A stretch of 64,000 nucleotides of DNA. Origin: AWTP1-13 sp963832445. GTDB taxonomy: Bacteria > Pseudomonadota > Alphaproteobacteria > Rhizobiales > Hyphomicrobiaceae. The notes under the pieces were generated by a model that was not told where the DNA came from, searched no databases, and saw only the letters and a program-made list of their open reading frames with translations. Of this stretch, positions 9,481 through 18,163 are shown one piece after another. Within the stretch, counting starts at the first letter, position 1; the number at the start of each line of letters is the position of its first letter. The stretch covers positions 124,001-188,000 of the forward strand of contig CAWHUM010000009.1 in the NCBI GenBank assembly GCA_963832445.1, given 5' to 3'. A program made the position numbers and the translations under genes.

Positions 9481-10404
9481 GGTGTCGCCTCCCTTGTTAG
9501 CGTCGTGGCGATTGGACGTTCGATTGGCGATGCCGCGAGACGGCTGCGCACAGCGCCGGAAAGCTCGGATGGCGTGTCGACGACCGTGACACCGGCCGCT
9601 TCGAGCGCGGACCGCTTGGAGGCATAGCTGCCCCCGCTGCCGCTCACGATGGCGCCGGCGTGACCCATTTTCTTGCCCGGCGGCGAAGCCCGGCCGGCGA
9701 TGAACGCGACAACCGGCTTCTTCATGCCGCTCGCGTACTCGGCCGCCGCCTCCTCCATCGAGCCCCCGATCTCGCCGACCACCACCACTGCGCGTGTACC
9801 CGGGATCTTGATCGAGCGTCTGCAGCGCGTCGCGCGTCGTCGTGCCGATCATGGGGTCGCCGCCGATGCCGATAAAGGCCGATTGGCCCAAACCGGCCCG
9901 CGTCAGGTTGAGCGCGACAAGCGTGCCGAGGCTGCCGCTGCGCGAGATGACGCCGATGTCGCCCGGCTGGAAGATGCTGGGGTTGTGCCCGGGCATGATG
10001 CCGACAAAGGCTTCGCCCGGTGTGACCAGGCCGGCGGTGTTGGGTCCGACAATGCGCGTGCCCGCCAGCGCCGCCGCCGCGTGGATCGCCATCACGTCAT
10101 GCGCGGGGATGTGCTCGGTCAGGATGACGAGCAGCTTCGCGCCGGCGCGGCAGGCGTCGAGGGCCGCCTCCTTTGCCATCGACGGCGGGATGAACATGAC
10201 GGCCGTATCGAACGGCGCCTGGGCCATGGCCGCCTCGGCCGAGGCGAATACGGGGACGCCGAGGTGCAATTCTCCGGCACGTCTGGGATTGACGCCCCCG
10301 ACGACGCGCGTGCCGCACGACAGCATCTTCTCGGTCCAGAACGTGCCCTGCTTGCCGGTGATACCCTGGACGAGCACCCGATGCTCTTTGCGCACGATGA
10401 TCAT
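9477..10404 (-). pseudogene. SucD-type CoA-ligase alpha subunit (candidate sulfoacetate-CoA ligase alpha), one frameshift
   Basis: This is the CoA-binding subunit of an NDP-forming acyl-CoA synthetase. The start MIIVRKEHRVLVQGITGKQG is the SucD CoA-binding fold, and the phosphohistidine segment KKMGHAGAIVSGSGG is intact near 9,665. The frame slips once near 9,800. Without correction the 5' part reads through into xsc and mimics a fusion; with correction it ends in a TGA that overlaps the xsc ATG. It overlaps the beta-subunit gene by four bases. Position between the beta subunit and xsc, after an acylating aldehyde dehydrogenase, points to sulfoacetate as substrate rather than succinate. That is inference. 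Confidence 0.82.
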
Positions 10405-11528
10405 GACGCAGCCTTTATGGCCGCTCTCACTGCATCCTCCATGAGGTCGAAAGGCTCGAGCGCAAGCCCCTCGCGGACAAGCTTGCGAGCCTCGTCCTCG
10501 CCCGTTCCGTGTATCGAGAAGAACACCGGCACGCTTGGCTGCAATCGCTGCCAGGCCTTGACCACGCCCTCGGCCATGACGTCGGTGCGCGCGAAGGCGC
10601 CGCAGAAATTGACGACCAGGCTTTTGACGCCAGGGTTCGAGAGCACGAGACCAAGCGCGATCTCGGCCTTGGTATAGGCCTCGCCGCCGATCTCCAGGAA
10701 GTTTGCCGGAAGTCCTCCGAGATGCTGGATCACGTCCATGGTGGTCATGGTGAGACCGGCGCCGTTGGCGAGCACGCCGATGTTGCCGTCGAGCTGGATG
10801 AACTTGAGGCGAGCCTCGGCCGCGCGGCGTTCCAGCTCCGTCATCTTCTCGACCGCGGCCGCTGCTGCCAGCTCCGGCTGCCGGAAGGCCGCGGCATCGT
10901 CTAGGGTAAACTTGCAGTCCAGTGCCACGACGCGGCCATCCTCGAGCAGGGCCAGTGGATTGATCTCCAGCAGCTCGCCGTCGCAGGAGCGGAAAGCGCC
11001 GTACATCTTGACAAGGACGTCGACGATCTGCGGTTCGGCGGCGCCCAGGCCGAGCCCGACGAGGAGCTTGCGCGCATCCTCGGCATGCATTCCCTGCTCG
11101 AGGTCGACAGAACAGCGGCGGAGCTTCTCCGGGCTCTTCGCCGCCACTTCCTCTATGTCCATGCCACCTTGCGTCGAGAACAGCACCACAGGGCGGCGGC
11201 TCGGGAAATCGGCTAGCACCGCCGCGTAGTACTCGCGTGCGACCATGCCGCGCTGCTCGAGCAGGACCTCGCCGACGGCGTGGCCGTCGATCGTCATGGC
11301 GAGAATCGCCTGGGCCCTCTCGGCGGCCTCATCGGCGCTATCTGCACGTCTTATGCCGCCCGCCTTGCCGCGCTTACCGGTCGGCACCTGCGCCTTGACG
11401 ACGCTCGGGCCGATGTCGCGGTAGGCAGAAGCGGCTTCCGCTGGGGTGCGGCACACGCGTGCATTCGGCACCGGTATTCCGGCCGGCCGCAGAACCAACG
11501 ACTTTGCTGCGTGCTCGACGAGGTTCAT
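10401..11528 (-). CDS. SucC-type CoA-ligase beta subunit (candidate sulfoacetate-CoA ligase beta)
   Basis: This ATP-grasp beta subunit of an NDP-forming CoA ligase has 375 residues; SucC is about 388. It starts MNLVEHAAKSLVLRPAGIPVP, the typical swivelling N-terminus. Visible motifs are VVKAQVPTGKRGKAGG (nucleotide loop), LEINPLALLEDG (metal ligands) and NGAGLTMTTMDVIQ...GG in the C-terminal domain. It overlaps sauS and the alpha subunit by ATGA at both ends. It should activate a small acid with ATP and CoA. Operon context favours sulfoacetate. Malate- or succinate-CoA ligase is the alternative on sequence alone. Confidence 0.85.
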   Translation of the reverse strand: MNLVEHAAKSLVLRPAGIPVPNARVCRTPAEAASAYRDIGPSVVKAQVPTGKRGKAGGIRRADSADEAAERAQAILAMTIDGHAVGEVLLEQRGMVAREYYAAVLADFPSRRPVVLFSTQGGMDIEEVAAKSPEKLRRCSVDLEQGMHAEDARKLLVGLGLGAAEPQIVDVLVKMYGAFRSCDGELLEINPLALLEDGRVVALDCKFTLDDAAAFRQPELAAAAAVEKMTELERRAAEARLKFIQLDGNIGVLANGAGLTMTTMDVIQHLGGLPANFLEIGGEAYTKAEIALGLVLSNPGVKSLVVNFCGAFARTDVMAEGVVKAWQRLQPSVPVFFSIHGTGEDEARKLVREGLALEPFDLMEDAVRAAIKAAS

Positions 11529-12985
11529 ACCCCGCGGCCCTGCCTGGTCTTGGCCCAATGCGGACCGAACAGCTCCTCCTCGGTCGGCTTGTCCGGCGCA
11601 ATGACCTGCACGAGGTGAGTGATGTTGATGAAGTGCTTGTAGCTGAGGTTTTCAGAGATGCTGTTCTTCTGCCACGAGCCGCAGCCCATGGAGAGCGTGA
11701 AGTTGAGGCCCGAGTCGAAGCCGCCGCCGTTACCGAAAGTGTGCGCGAAGTTCACCAACACTCGCACCACGTCGAGGTCCTCGGCCAGCTCGCGTGCACG
11801 ATCGGGGTTGCGCGTGTGGATGCCGCACGAATGGCCCCGCCCCTGATAGTTGAGAATTTCCTCCACACGGGCCTTGGCGGCCGCAAAGTCCTTGGCGCGA
11901 TATACGGCCAGCACGAGGCAGAGCTTCTCTCCGGAGAAGGGGCTGGCCTTGCCGACACCCGTCTCCTCGACCATGAAGAACTTGGATGAGGCCGCCTCGG
12001 AAGGCAGCTCGAAAGCCGTGGCCAGGACTGCGGCGTCGCGCGCAATTAGGTTGCGATTGAGCTTGCCGCTGACCCACAGTGCTTTCTCGAGCTTGCGCGA
12101 CTGCTCGGGCGAGCACAGGTACCCCCCGGCCTTGCGCAGCTCGGCAATGGCTTGCTCGTAGACGGCATCGACGATGATCACGGCATTCTCGGAGGAGCAC
12201 GAGGTGGCGTTGTCGAAAGTCTTGGAGGCACAGATCTTGGCCGCGGCGTCGGCGAGGTCCGCGGTCTCGTCGATGATGACCGGAACGTTGCCGACGCCCA
12301 CACCAATTGCCGGCGTCCCGGAGGTGTAGCCTCGGCGCACGTTGTCCTGCGAGCCGGTTACTACCACCAGATCGACGGCCTTCATGAGCGCCTGCGTCGA
12401 TTCCTTCGTGACCGGCGAGGGCAGGATCTGCACGAGGTCGGCCGGCAACCCGACCGCTTCCAGCTCAGCGCGCGCCAGATCGACAACGCGCTGCGTTGTC
12501 CTGTAGCCGAGCGGCGAGGGTGCGATCACGATGGCGTTGCGGCCTTTCAAAGCCATCATCGCCTTGTTGATCGGCGTGGCGCCCGGATTCGTCGATGGCG
12601 TGACAGCGGCGACGATGCCGATTGGTTTGGCGTATTTGACGAGGCCGAGGGCGTGGTCCTCCTCGATGATCCCGACCGTCTTCACGCGCAGCAGATCGCG
12701 CAGGGTGCCGAAGGTTTTGCGCTGCTTCTTGATTATTTTGTCGGGCACATTGCCGAGCCCGGTGTCGGCGACGGCCAACTCGGCCAGCTCCCGCGCATGC
12801 TCGGGCTTGTAGATCGACCATGCCAAGGCGCGCACTGCATCGTCTGCCCGCTCCTGACTAACATCGGCAAATACGCGCTGCGCCGCGCGCGCGCGGTACA
12901 TGACCTCATTGATCAGCCCATCGATGCGCAGGTCGATGATTTGCGCGGAGTCGGCAGCGACGCCTCTTCGACTTGGCTGCGCCAT
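11525..12985 (-). CDS. sauS: CoA-acylating aldehyde dehydrogenase, likely sulfoacetaldehyde dehydrogenase
   Basis: This 486-residue acylating aldehyde dehydrogenase would reduce sulfoacetyl-CoA to sulfoacetaldehyde with NAD(P)H. The catalytic cysteine is in FDNATSCSSENAVI near residue 265. The cofactor-side motif is GIVAAVTPSTNPGATPINK, and the C-terminal signature is FAHTFGNGGGFDSGLNFTLSMGCG. The ATG at 12,985 follows a clear TTTAGGAGAT ribosome-binding site. It is the first gene of the operon and is transcribed away from the LysR gene. Ethanolamine/propanediol-type dehydrogenases are related, but immediate coupling to xsc supports the sulfonate substrate. Confidence 0.85.
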   Translation of the reverse strand: MAQPSRRGVAADSAQIIDLRIDGLINEVMYRARAAQRVFADVSQERADDAVRALAWSIYKPEHARELAELAVADTGLGNVPDKIIKKQRKTFGTLRDLLRVKTVGIIEEDHALGLVKYAKPIGIVAAVTPSTNPGATPINKAMMALKGRNAIVIAPSPLGYRTTQRVVDLARAELEAVGLPADLVQILPSPVTKESTQALMKAVDLVVVTGSQDNVRRGYTSGTPAIGVGVGNVPVIIDETADLADAAAKICASKTFDNATSCSSENAVIIVDAVYEQAIAELRKAGGYLCSPEQSRKLEKALWVSGKLNRNLIARDAAVLATAFELPSEAASSKFFMVEETGVGKASPFSGEKLCLVLAVYRAKDFAAAKARVEEILNYQGRGHSCGIHTRNPDRARELAEDLDVVRVLVNFAHTFGNGGGFDSGLNFTLSMGCGSWQKNSISENLSYKHFINITHLVQVIAPDKPTEEELFGPHWAKTRQGRGV

Positions 12986-13153
12986 GGCTAGGATCTCCTA
13001 AATCGCCTCGAGTTGCATGAAGCGCAGCTACCGCTTCGGCAGCGCAACCACCGGCTGAACCGAAAGCGGGCGGCTCGGCCGTGCCATATCTTGAGGTCCG
13101 AATGCACACCGTGAATAGGTGCCGATCCCGAACCGTAGCGCGGTCGACATGTT

Positions 13154-13174
13154 TCAACAAATTTATTGTGTTGA
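13154..13174. promoter_or_regulatory. Inverted repeat, candidate LysR operator
   Basis: TCAACA at 13,154-13,159 and TGTTGA at 13,169-13,174 form a perfect inverted repeat with a 9-bp AT-rich spacer. The repeat lies about 30 bp before the LysR start, in the 217-bp divergent region shared with sauS. Such dyads are typical LysR-type binding sites. The assignment rests on position and symmetry only. Confidence 0.5.
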
Positions 13175-13202
13175 TCTAGTTCATTCAATATTTTCATGCC
13201 CC

Positions 13203-14168
13203 ATGAACTTCGAAATCGACCTGTCGCTGCTGCGGACCTTTGTCGCGATCGTCGACACTGGCAGCATGACGGCGGCCGGCCGAAGGGTCGGTCGATCTCA
13301 GCCGGCAATCTCGCATCAGGTGAAGCGGCTCGAGGAGTTCGTCGGCCGCCCCTTGTTCGGCAGCGACAAGCGCAATCTGACGCTGACGCGCGAGGGCGAG
13401 TTCCTGCTTGGATACGGCCGCCACATGCTGCGGCTCAACGACGAAGCGCGCGCGCGCTTCGCCATGCCCGAGATCAGGGGGCGGGTTAGGCTCGGCACGC
13501 CGGACTTGTACGCCGCCTATCTGTTGCCCGGCGTGCTCGGCACCTTCTCGCAGGCCTATCCCCAGATCGAGATCGAGCTGCAGTGCCGCAGAAGCGTCTG
13601 GCTCCTCGAGGGGCTGCGGTCGGAGGAGGTGGACATTGCGATCCTCACCCACCAGCCCGATTTTATTGGTGATCAGGTCGTGCGCCACGAGCCCTTGGCT
13701 TGGGTGGCGGCGCACAACAGTCATCTCGAAACGGAAGAGATACTGCCGCTTGCCGTCTTGCCGTCCGGCAGCGTCTATCGCCAGCGCGCTCTCGACGCGC
13801 TGGGCTCGGCAGGGCGGAGGTGGAAGATCGTCTCCGTCAGCGACAGCATCGCCGGGCTCCAGGCGGCGGTATATGCGGGCCTGGCCGTGTCGGTGGTGCC
13901 GCGCTGCGCTGTCTCGCCGGCGATGCGACTGCTTGGAGCAGCAGAAGGCATGCCGCCACTGTCGGTCATCGAACTTGTGCTCAAGCGCAAACCACAAGGC
14001 GTGACGGAGGCCGCCGAGCAGCTGGCGAACTACATCTCTGCCAAGCTCGAGGCCGTGGAGGCCTTCCGCTCGCATGAAGGACCGCGTGTTGCGCCCCGCT
14101 CGGTGCGATTGACAGCAGGCCAGCGGCCTAGCGGGTCAATCGTCGGCTTCGTTCATGGCCGTCCGTGA
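13203..14168 (+). CDS. LysR-family transcriptional regulator, divergent to the sulfoacetate operon
   Basis: The N-terminal winged helix-turn-helix is clear (LLRTFVAIVDTGSMTAAGRRVGRSQPAISHQVKRLEE, residues about 7-41). A periplasmic-binding-protein-like effector domain follows from about residue 85. The total of 321 residues is slightly longer than usual because of a proline/arginine-rich tail. The start at 13,203 is chosen because homology begins at NFEIDLSLLRTF; an earlier in-frame ATG at 13,119 would add 28 unrelated residues and overlap the operator. Divergent placement suggests it controls sauS-xsc, with a sulfonate as possible effector (inference). Confidence 0.88.
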   Translation: MNFEIDLSLLRTFVAIVDTGSMTAAGRRVGRSQPAISHQVKRLEEFVGRPLFGSDKRNLTLTREGEFLLGYGRHMLRLNDEARARFAMPEIRGRVRLGTPDLYAAYLLPGVLGTFSQAYPQIEIELQCRRSVWLLEGLRSEEVDIAILTHQPDFIGDQVVRHEPLAWVAAHNSHLETEEILPLAVLPSGSVYRQRALDALGSAGRRWKIVSVSDSIAGLQAAVYAGLAVSVVPRCAVSPAMRLLGAAEGMPPLSVIELVLKRKPQGVTEAAEQLANYISAKLEAVEAFRSHEGPRVAPRSVRLTAGQRPSGSIVGFVHGRP

Positions 14169-14172
14169 TCGA

Positions 14173-15056
14173 TCACGAGCGCGCCTGGAGGCCGAGCAGG
14201 CTGCGCGCCTCGGCCACCGTCGCGATCTTGCCGCCGAGCTCGCGAATGATGCGCACGGCTTTCTCCACGAGCGCGGCATTGCTCGGCGCCGGGGTGCCCT
14301 TGGCGAGGTGCACCGTATCCTCCATGCCGATGCGGCAATGCCCGCCGAGGATGAAGGCCTGGGCGAGCATGGGGAACGCGTGCCGCCCGGCACCGAATGC
14401 CGCCCATTCGCAGTTCTTGGGCAGCAGCGACTTGGCGAGCAGCATCGTCTCCGGCGTCGACGGCATGCCGTACTTGATGCCCGTGACGATCTGGAACAGC
14501 GCCGGCAGCTTCAAGGTCCCCTCAGCAACAAGGTCCTGCGCCAGCACGAGGTCGCCGGTGTCGAACACCTCGATCTCCGGCTTGACGCCGGCGGCATACA
14601 TGCGCTCGGCCATGATGCGCAGGTTGCGCGGCGTATTGATGACCGCGCCGCCGCCGAACCACATGGTGTTGAGATCGAGCGTGCAGATCTCCGGTTTCAG
14701 CTCGACGATGTGCTCGGTGCGGACTCTCGGGCGTGGTCAGCAGCGATGCCGGGCGCCGCCTTGGACGGATCGTCGTCGCTCGGGATGAAGCGGCCGCCGG
14801 GGCCTGTCGTCAAATTGATGAGCATGTCCACGTCGCTGGCGCGCAGGCGCTTTACCACCTCGCGATAGTGCTCGAGCTTCATGCTCGGCTTTCCGGTGTC
14901 GGGCTCGCGCACGTGAATATGGCAGATGGCTGCGCCAGCCTTGGCTGCCCCGATGCACGACTCGGCGATCTCGGCAGGAGTGACGGGAAGAGCGGGGTTG
15001 TGCTCGCGGGTCGGAAAGGTGCCCGTGACTGCGCAAGTCAGGATCGTCGGCTTCAT
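14173..15056 (-). pseudogene. Beta-keto acid cleavage enzyme (BKACE/DUF849), one frameshift
   Basis: This is a zinc-dependent TIM-barrel enzyme that condenses a 3-oxo acid with acetyl-CoA to acetoacetate plus a new CoA ester. The start MKPTILTCAVTGTFPTREHNPALP is the family N-terminus. The zinc ligands sit in ICHIHVREPDTG. The C-terminal part has WAAFGAGRHAFPMLAQ and GGHCRIGMEDTV. One base is missing near 14,730, so the N-terminal 110 and C-terminal 180 residues are in different frames. The stop lies four bases from the convergent LysR stop. It pairs with the intact second BKACE upstream in the same operon. Confidence 0.85.
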
Positions 15057-15143
15057 CGTATCTTTCATTCGCTCCGTGGGTTTCACCGGCATCGGCATGG
15101 ACGTGTGGTCGGTCGGCGGCGTGGGGTGGGCGCGCCCAAGAAG

Positions 15144-16052
15144 CTAGCGCGGCCGGGGTTGCGGAGCGCGCGGCATATGCAGCATCGCCCGCGCTTCCTC
15201 GGGAGTGGCAATTTCCCTTCCCAGCTCGCGGGCAATACGCACTGCGCGCTCCACGAGCTGCACGTTGCTGACGGCCAGAACACCGTGCGAGTAGTATACG
15301 TTGTCCTCCATGCCGACCCGAATGTTCCCGCCCATCGCCAGCACCATCGTGCTCAACGGCAGCTGATGCTTGCCGATGCTGACGACCTGCCAGCTGGAGC
15401 CTTCCGGAATGGCGTCGAGCATCGCCATCAGCACTTGCGGGTTGGCGGGCACACCGCCCTTGATGCCGAGCACGAAGCTGAAGTGAAGCGGCGGCTCGAG
15501 CACGCCGCGCTCCATCAAGTCGAGCGCGTTCTGGATGTGGCTCAGATCGTAGACCTCGAGTTCGTTGCCGATTTTGCGTTCCTTGCAGCCCTTCACGAAT
15601 TCGGCATTCCACCGCTTGGAATTGTAGAACAGGAATTCGCTGTTCTTGTGCTCGAAATGGAAGGTGCCGAGATTGAGCGTGAGCTGGTCGGGCACGGGCT
15701 TGATGTTGAGGAGGTTCATGCGCTCCTCGAGCGTAAAGGGTAGCCCTTCCTCTTTGATGTTCTCGTAGCAAAGACCGATGCCGTTGCCGACCTGGGTGAT
15801 CATGCCGGGACAGCTCGACATGACGCCGTCGACCACCTCCCCGTAGACGCTGATGTCGGCGGTGGTGACGCCGCGCGTGTCACGCACATGCATGTGGGCG
15901 ACCGTGGCGCCGGCATTGTAGCAATCCTTGAAGTTCTGGATGATGTCCTTGGGCTGCTCCGGGAGCGCGGGATTGGCTTCCCGTCCATGCAGGCCGCCCG
16001 TGGTGGCTACCGTGATGATGACTTTGCCTGGAACCGTCAGATTGGGCTTCAC
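15144..16052 (-). CDS. Beta-keto acid cleavage enzyme (BKACE/DUF849 family)
   Basis: This intact 302-residue member has the zinc motif HMHVRD near residue 52. The substrate-loop segment is TLNLGTFHFEHKNSEFLFYN, and the C-terminal motif is GGNIRVGMEDNVYYSHG. The start is GTG at 16,052 with AAGGAGAG upstream. It lies 87 bp before the first BKACE gene and is transcribed divergently from the IclR gene. The two paralogs are clearly different (Gly-rich TTGG versus CAVTG N-termini), so they probably act on different oxo acids. The substrate cannot be named from sequence. Confidence 0.9.
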   Translation of the reverse strand: MKPNLTVPGKVIITVATTGGLHGREANPALPEQPKDIIQNFKDCYNAGATVAHMHVRDTRGVTTADISVYGEVVDGVMSSCPGMITQVGNGIGLCYENIKEEGLPFTLEERMNLLNIKPVPDQLTLNLGTFHFEHKNSEFLFYNSKRWNAEFVKGCKERKIGNELEVYDLSHIQNALDLMERGVLEPPLHFSFVLGIKGGVPANPQVLMAMLDAIPEGSSWQVVSIGKHQLPLSTMVLAMGGNIRVGMEDNVYYSHGVLAVSNVQLVERAVRIARELGREIATPEEARAMLHMPRAPQPRPR

Positions 16053-16063
16053 GGCTACTCTCC

Positions 16064-16104
16064 TTATCGATAAATTGCGCTATGTATTCCCAAAAAACGA
16101 TAAC
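16064..16104. promoter_or_regulatory. Palindrome TTATCGATAA and AAAAACGATAAC box upstream of BKACE/IclR
   Basis: TTATCGATAA (16,064-16,073) is a perfect 10-bp palindrome just before the BKACE ribosome-binding site. AAAAACGATAAC follows at 16,093-16,104. A similar AAAAACGATA sits at 16,318-16,327 directly before the IclR start, and related AAACG boxes occur before the carboxylase and the ABC importer. These are candidate sites for the IclR protein. The evidence is recurrence and position only. Confidence 0.35.
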
Positions 16105-16334
16105 AGTCTACCCGCATGACAGCAAGGAGCCGACAAAGATGGGCAAGTGACCCCAGGCGAATGACCAACCGACAGAACTCCTGGGCCCAGCATGCAAATT
16201 CTCGCTTCACGGGGAGATGTTGCGCAGCCTGGCGCGCGTGATGCAATTTGGGTGGGCCGTGCCCACGATCGGGTCTTCAAGCCAAGAATGCGTGCATTTT
16301 CGATGCAATCCGGAAAGAAAAACGATAGAGAGCC

Positions 16335-17279
16335 ATGGTGAAGTCCACGCGCACATCGCTGGTTGAGAAGGCAGGTCCGCTCCGAGAGCGTGCCCTAGCC
16401 CGGCGTTCCGACCTGCACGGGGACGGGGGACCCGGAGGGCCGACACTGAGGGCGTTTGCGGTGCTCGAAACCGCCGCGCGCATGCGTCGAGCACTCAGCG
16501 TTTCGGAATTGTCAGCGCTGGCCGATGTTCCCAAGCCTACCATGCACCGGCTGGTCCGCCAGCTCGAGAGCGACGGCCTGCTGCAGCGCGGTGTGCGCGG
16601 ACGACTGCGCGGCCCCGGTCCGCGGCTGGTGAACTTTGCCCTCGATGTCCTGCGCTACTGGGCTGAAACGGCGCCCAGACAGGCGCTGCTGCAAGCCTTG
16701 TCAGCCAGCGTGGGTGAAACATGCAATCTGGGTGTGATGGAGGGCAACGCGGTCGTCTACATCGAGCGCGTCGAGTCCAAGTGGCCGTTCGGCCTCAAGT
16801 TCGAGCCGGGGTCGCGGGTGCCTCTACACTGCACGTCGATGGGCAAGCTGTTCCTGAGCGAAATGCCGGCGGTCAAGCGGCGTGAGCTGTTGCAGGTGTC
16901 GGCTTTGCACCGTTACACGGAGAACACCATCTGCGATGCTGGCGTACTGGAGCGGGAGGCCGGCGAGATCAAGAAGCGCGGCTACTCGATCGACGATCAG
17001 GAGTTTCTCGCTGGTGTCGTGTGCCTGGCGGTGCCGGTTCGCGACCGCGATGGCTTGCTTTGCGCGGCGTTGGCCATTTCGGCGCCGGAGGCCAGGCTTT
17101 CCATTGGCAAGGCGCTTCAGCAGCTGCCGCTCATGATGCAGACCGCTGACAAACTCGGCGAGCAATTCAGCCGAAGGCATACCGTGGAGTCGAGTCGAGA
17201 ACTGAGCGCTCTTGCCGGACGTGCGGCCTTGTCGCGATCCAATTTGCCTGAGCCGAGGAAAGGCAAGGTCACATCATGA
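16335..17279 (+). CDS. IclR-family transcriptional regulator
   Basis: Residues 37-100 form the IclR winged helix (LRAFAVLETAARMRRALSVS, then VPKPTMHRLVRQLESDGLL). The effector domain follows, with GETCNLGVMEGNAVVYIERVES and the typical LHCTSMGKLFLSE. The 314 residues include about 35 extra N-terminal residues and a basic tail. It is divergent to the BKACE pair and is followed by the TSUP permease, so it probably controls one or both. An AAAAACGATA box lies directly before its start. Confidence 0.9.
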   Translation: MVKSTRTSLVEKAGPLRERALARRSDLHGDGGPGGPTLRAFAVLETAARMRRALSVSELSALADVPKPTMHRLVRQLESDGLLQRGVRGRLRGPGPRLVNFALDVLRYWAETAPRQALLQALSASVGETCNLGVMEGNAVVYIERVESKWPFGLKFEPGSRVPLHCTSMGKLFLSEMPAVKRRELLQVSALHRYTENTICDAGVLEREAGEIKKRGYSIDDQEFLAGVVCLAVPVRDRDGLLCAALAISAPEARLSIGKALQQLPLMMQTADKLGEQFSRRHTVESSRELSALAGRAALSRSNLPEPRKGKVTS

Positions 17280-17407
17280 TCGCAAGCAAGGATGCGACGG
17301 CGCGCTTTGGCGCCCCCTGTCGTTGGCGGATGGCCCCCAGCGGCTGCGCGCGCGACCTGCATTCGGCCTAGCCCAACTCCGGCAAGCTCAGCGGAGGCGC
17401 ACACCGC

Positions 17408-18136
17408 GTGCCAGGACAAGAGGGCTTCAATGTGCTGGTGGCGGCCATTGTCGGCTTCGCCGGCGTCATGCGCGGCATTACCGGCTTCGGCGGGGCCATG
17501 CTGATGACGCCGCCGCTCGGGATCCTGCTTGGCCCAGTCCCCGCAGTCGTGATTTCGCTCGGTCTGGAAGCCGTCGCGGCGCTCGTCATGGGGCCGGCCA
17601 TCTACAAAGACCTGCCGGTGCGGCAGTTCTCGCTGCTGATCGTTCCGGCCTGCCTCACCATTCCCGTAGGGACTCAGTTGCTCATCGGCCTCGATGCCGG
17701 TGCCGCGCGGCGGGTGATCGGCGCGATGGTCGTCTTCTTCAGCTTGGCCATGCTTTCGGGCGTGCGCTATGCGCGCAAGCCGGCCACGAGTTTGACGGTG
17801 GCGATCGGCAGTCTGGCTGGCGTCCTACTCGGCGCCACCGGGATCGGCGCTCCGCCCGTGGTCCTGTTTCTGCTGTCGGGACCCAGCCCGGCCAGGAACA
17901 CGCGCGCCATCCTCACCGTATTCATCAGTACGACTTCTTGCATCGGGCTGGCAGCACTTCTTGCCAACGGAGCGATCACGGTACAGCTGATGAGAGCGTC
18001 GGGCCTGCTCGCAGGCGTCTATCTGGCGGCGATACTGATCGGCATGAAGCTATTTTCCCGCCTCAGCGATCACGGTGCACGGACGATCGCCTTGTGCCTC
18101 ATGCTCCTCCTGGGTGTCGCGGCTCTAGTCGTATGA
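17408..18136 (+). CDS. TSUP (TauE/SafE-type) permease, candidate sulfite exporter
   Basis: This is an integral membrane protein of 242 residues with about eight hydrophobic helices. It carries the TSUP half-repeat motif GFAGVMRGITGFGGAMLMTP near the N-terminus and GVLLGATGIGAPPVVLFLL in the second half. TauE/SafE homologs export sulfite or sulfoacetate or import organic anions. The only reasonable start is GTG at 17,408. Located within 5 kb of xsc, which releases sulfite, it is a good candidate for the exporter that such pathways need. It is not in the same operon, so the link is inference. Confidence 0.8.
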   Translation: MPGQEGFNVLVAAIVGFAGVMRGITGFGGAMLMTPPLGILLGPVPAVVISLGLEAVAALVMGPAIYKDLPVRQFSLLIVPACLTIPVGTQLLIGLDAGAARRVIGAMVVFFSLAMLSGVRYARKPATSLTVAIGSLAGVLLGATGIGAPPVVLFLLSGPSPARNTRAILTVFISTTSCIGLAALLANGAITVQLMRASGLLAGVYLAAILIGMKLFSRLSDHGARTIALCLMLLLGVAALVV

Positions 18137-18163
18137 GCTGGGTGCGCAGAGACCTGCCATGAA

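Noticed and set aside
7705..10404. One 899-codon minus-strand frame that looks like a SucD-Xsc fusion protein
   Set aside because: The middle portion is out-of-frame text. The true ligase C-terminus is in another frame and ends at 9,477, and xsc has its own start at 9,480.
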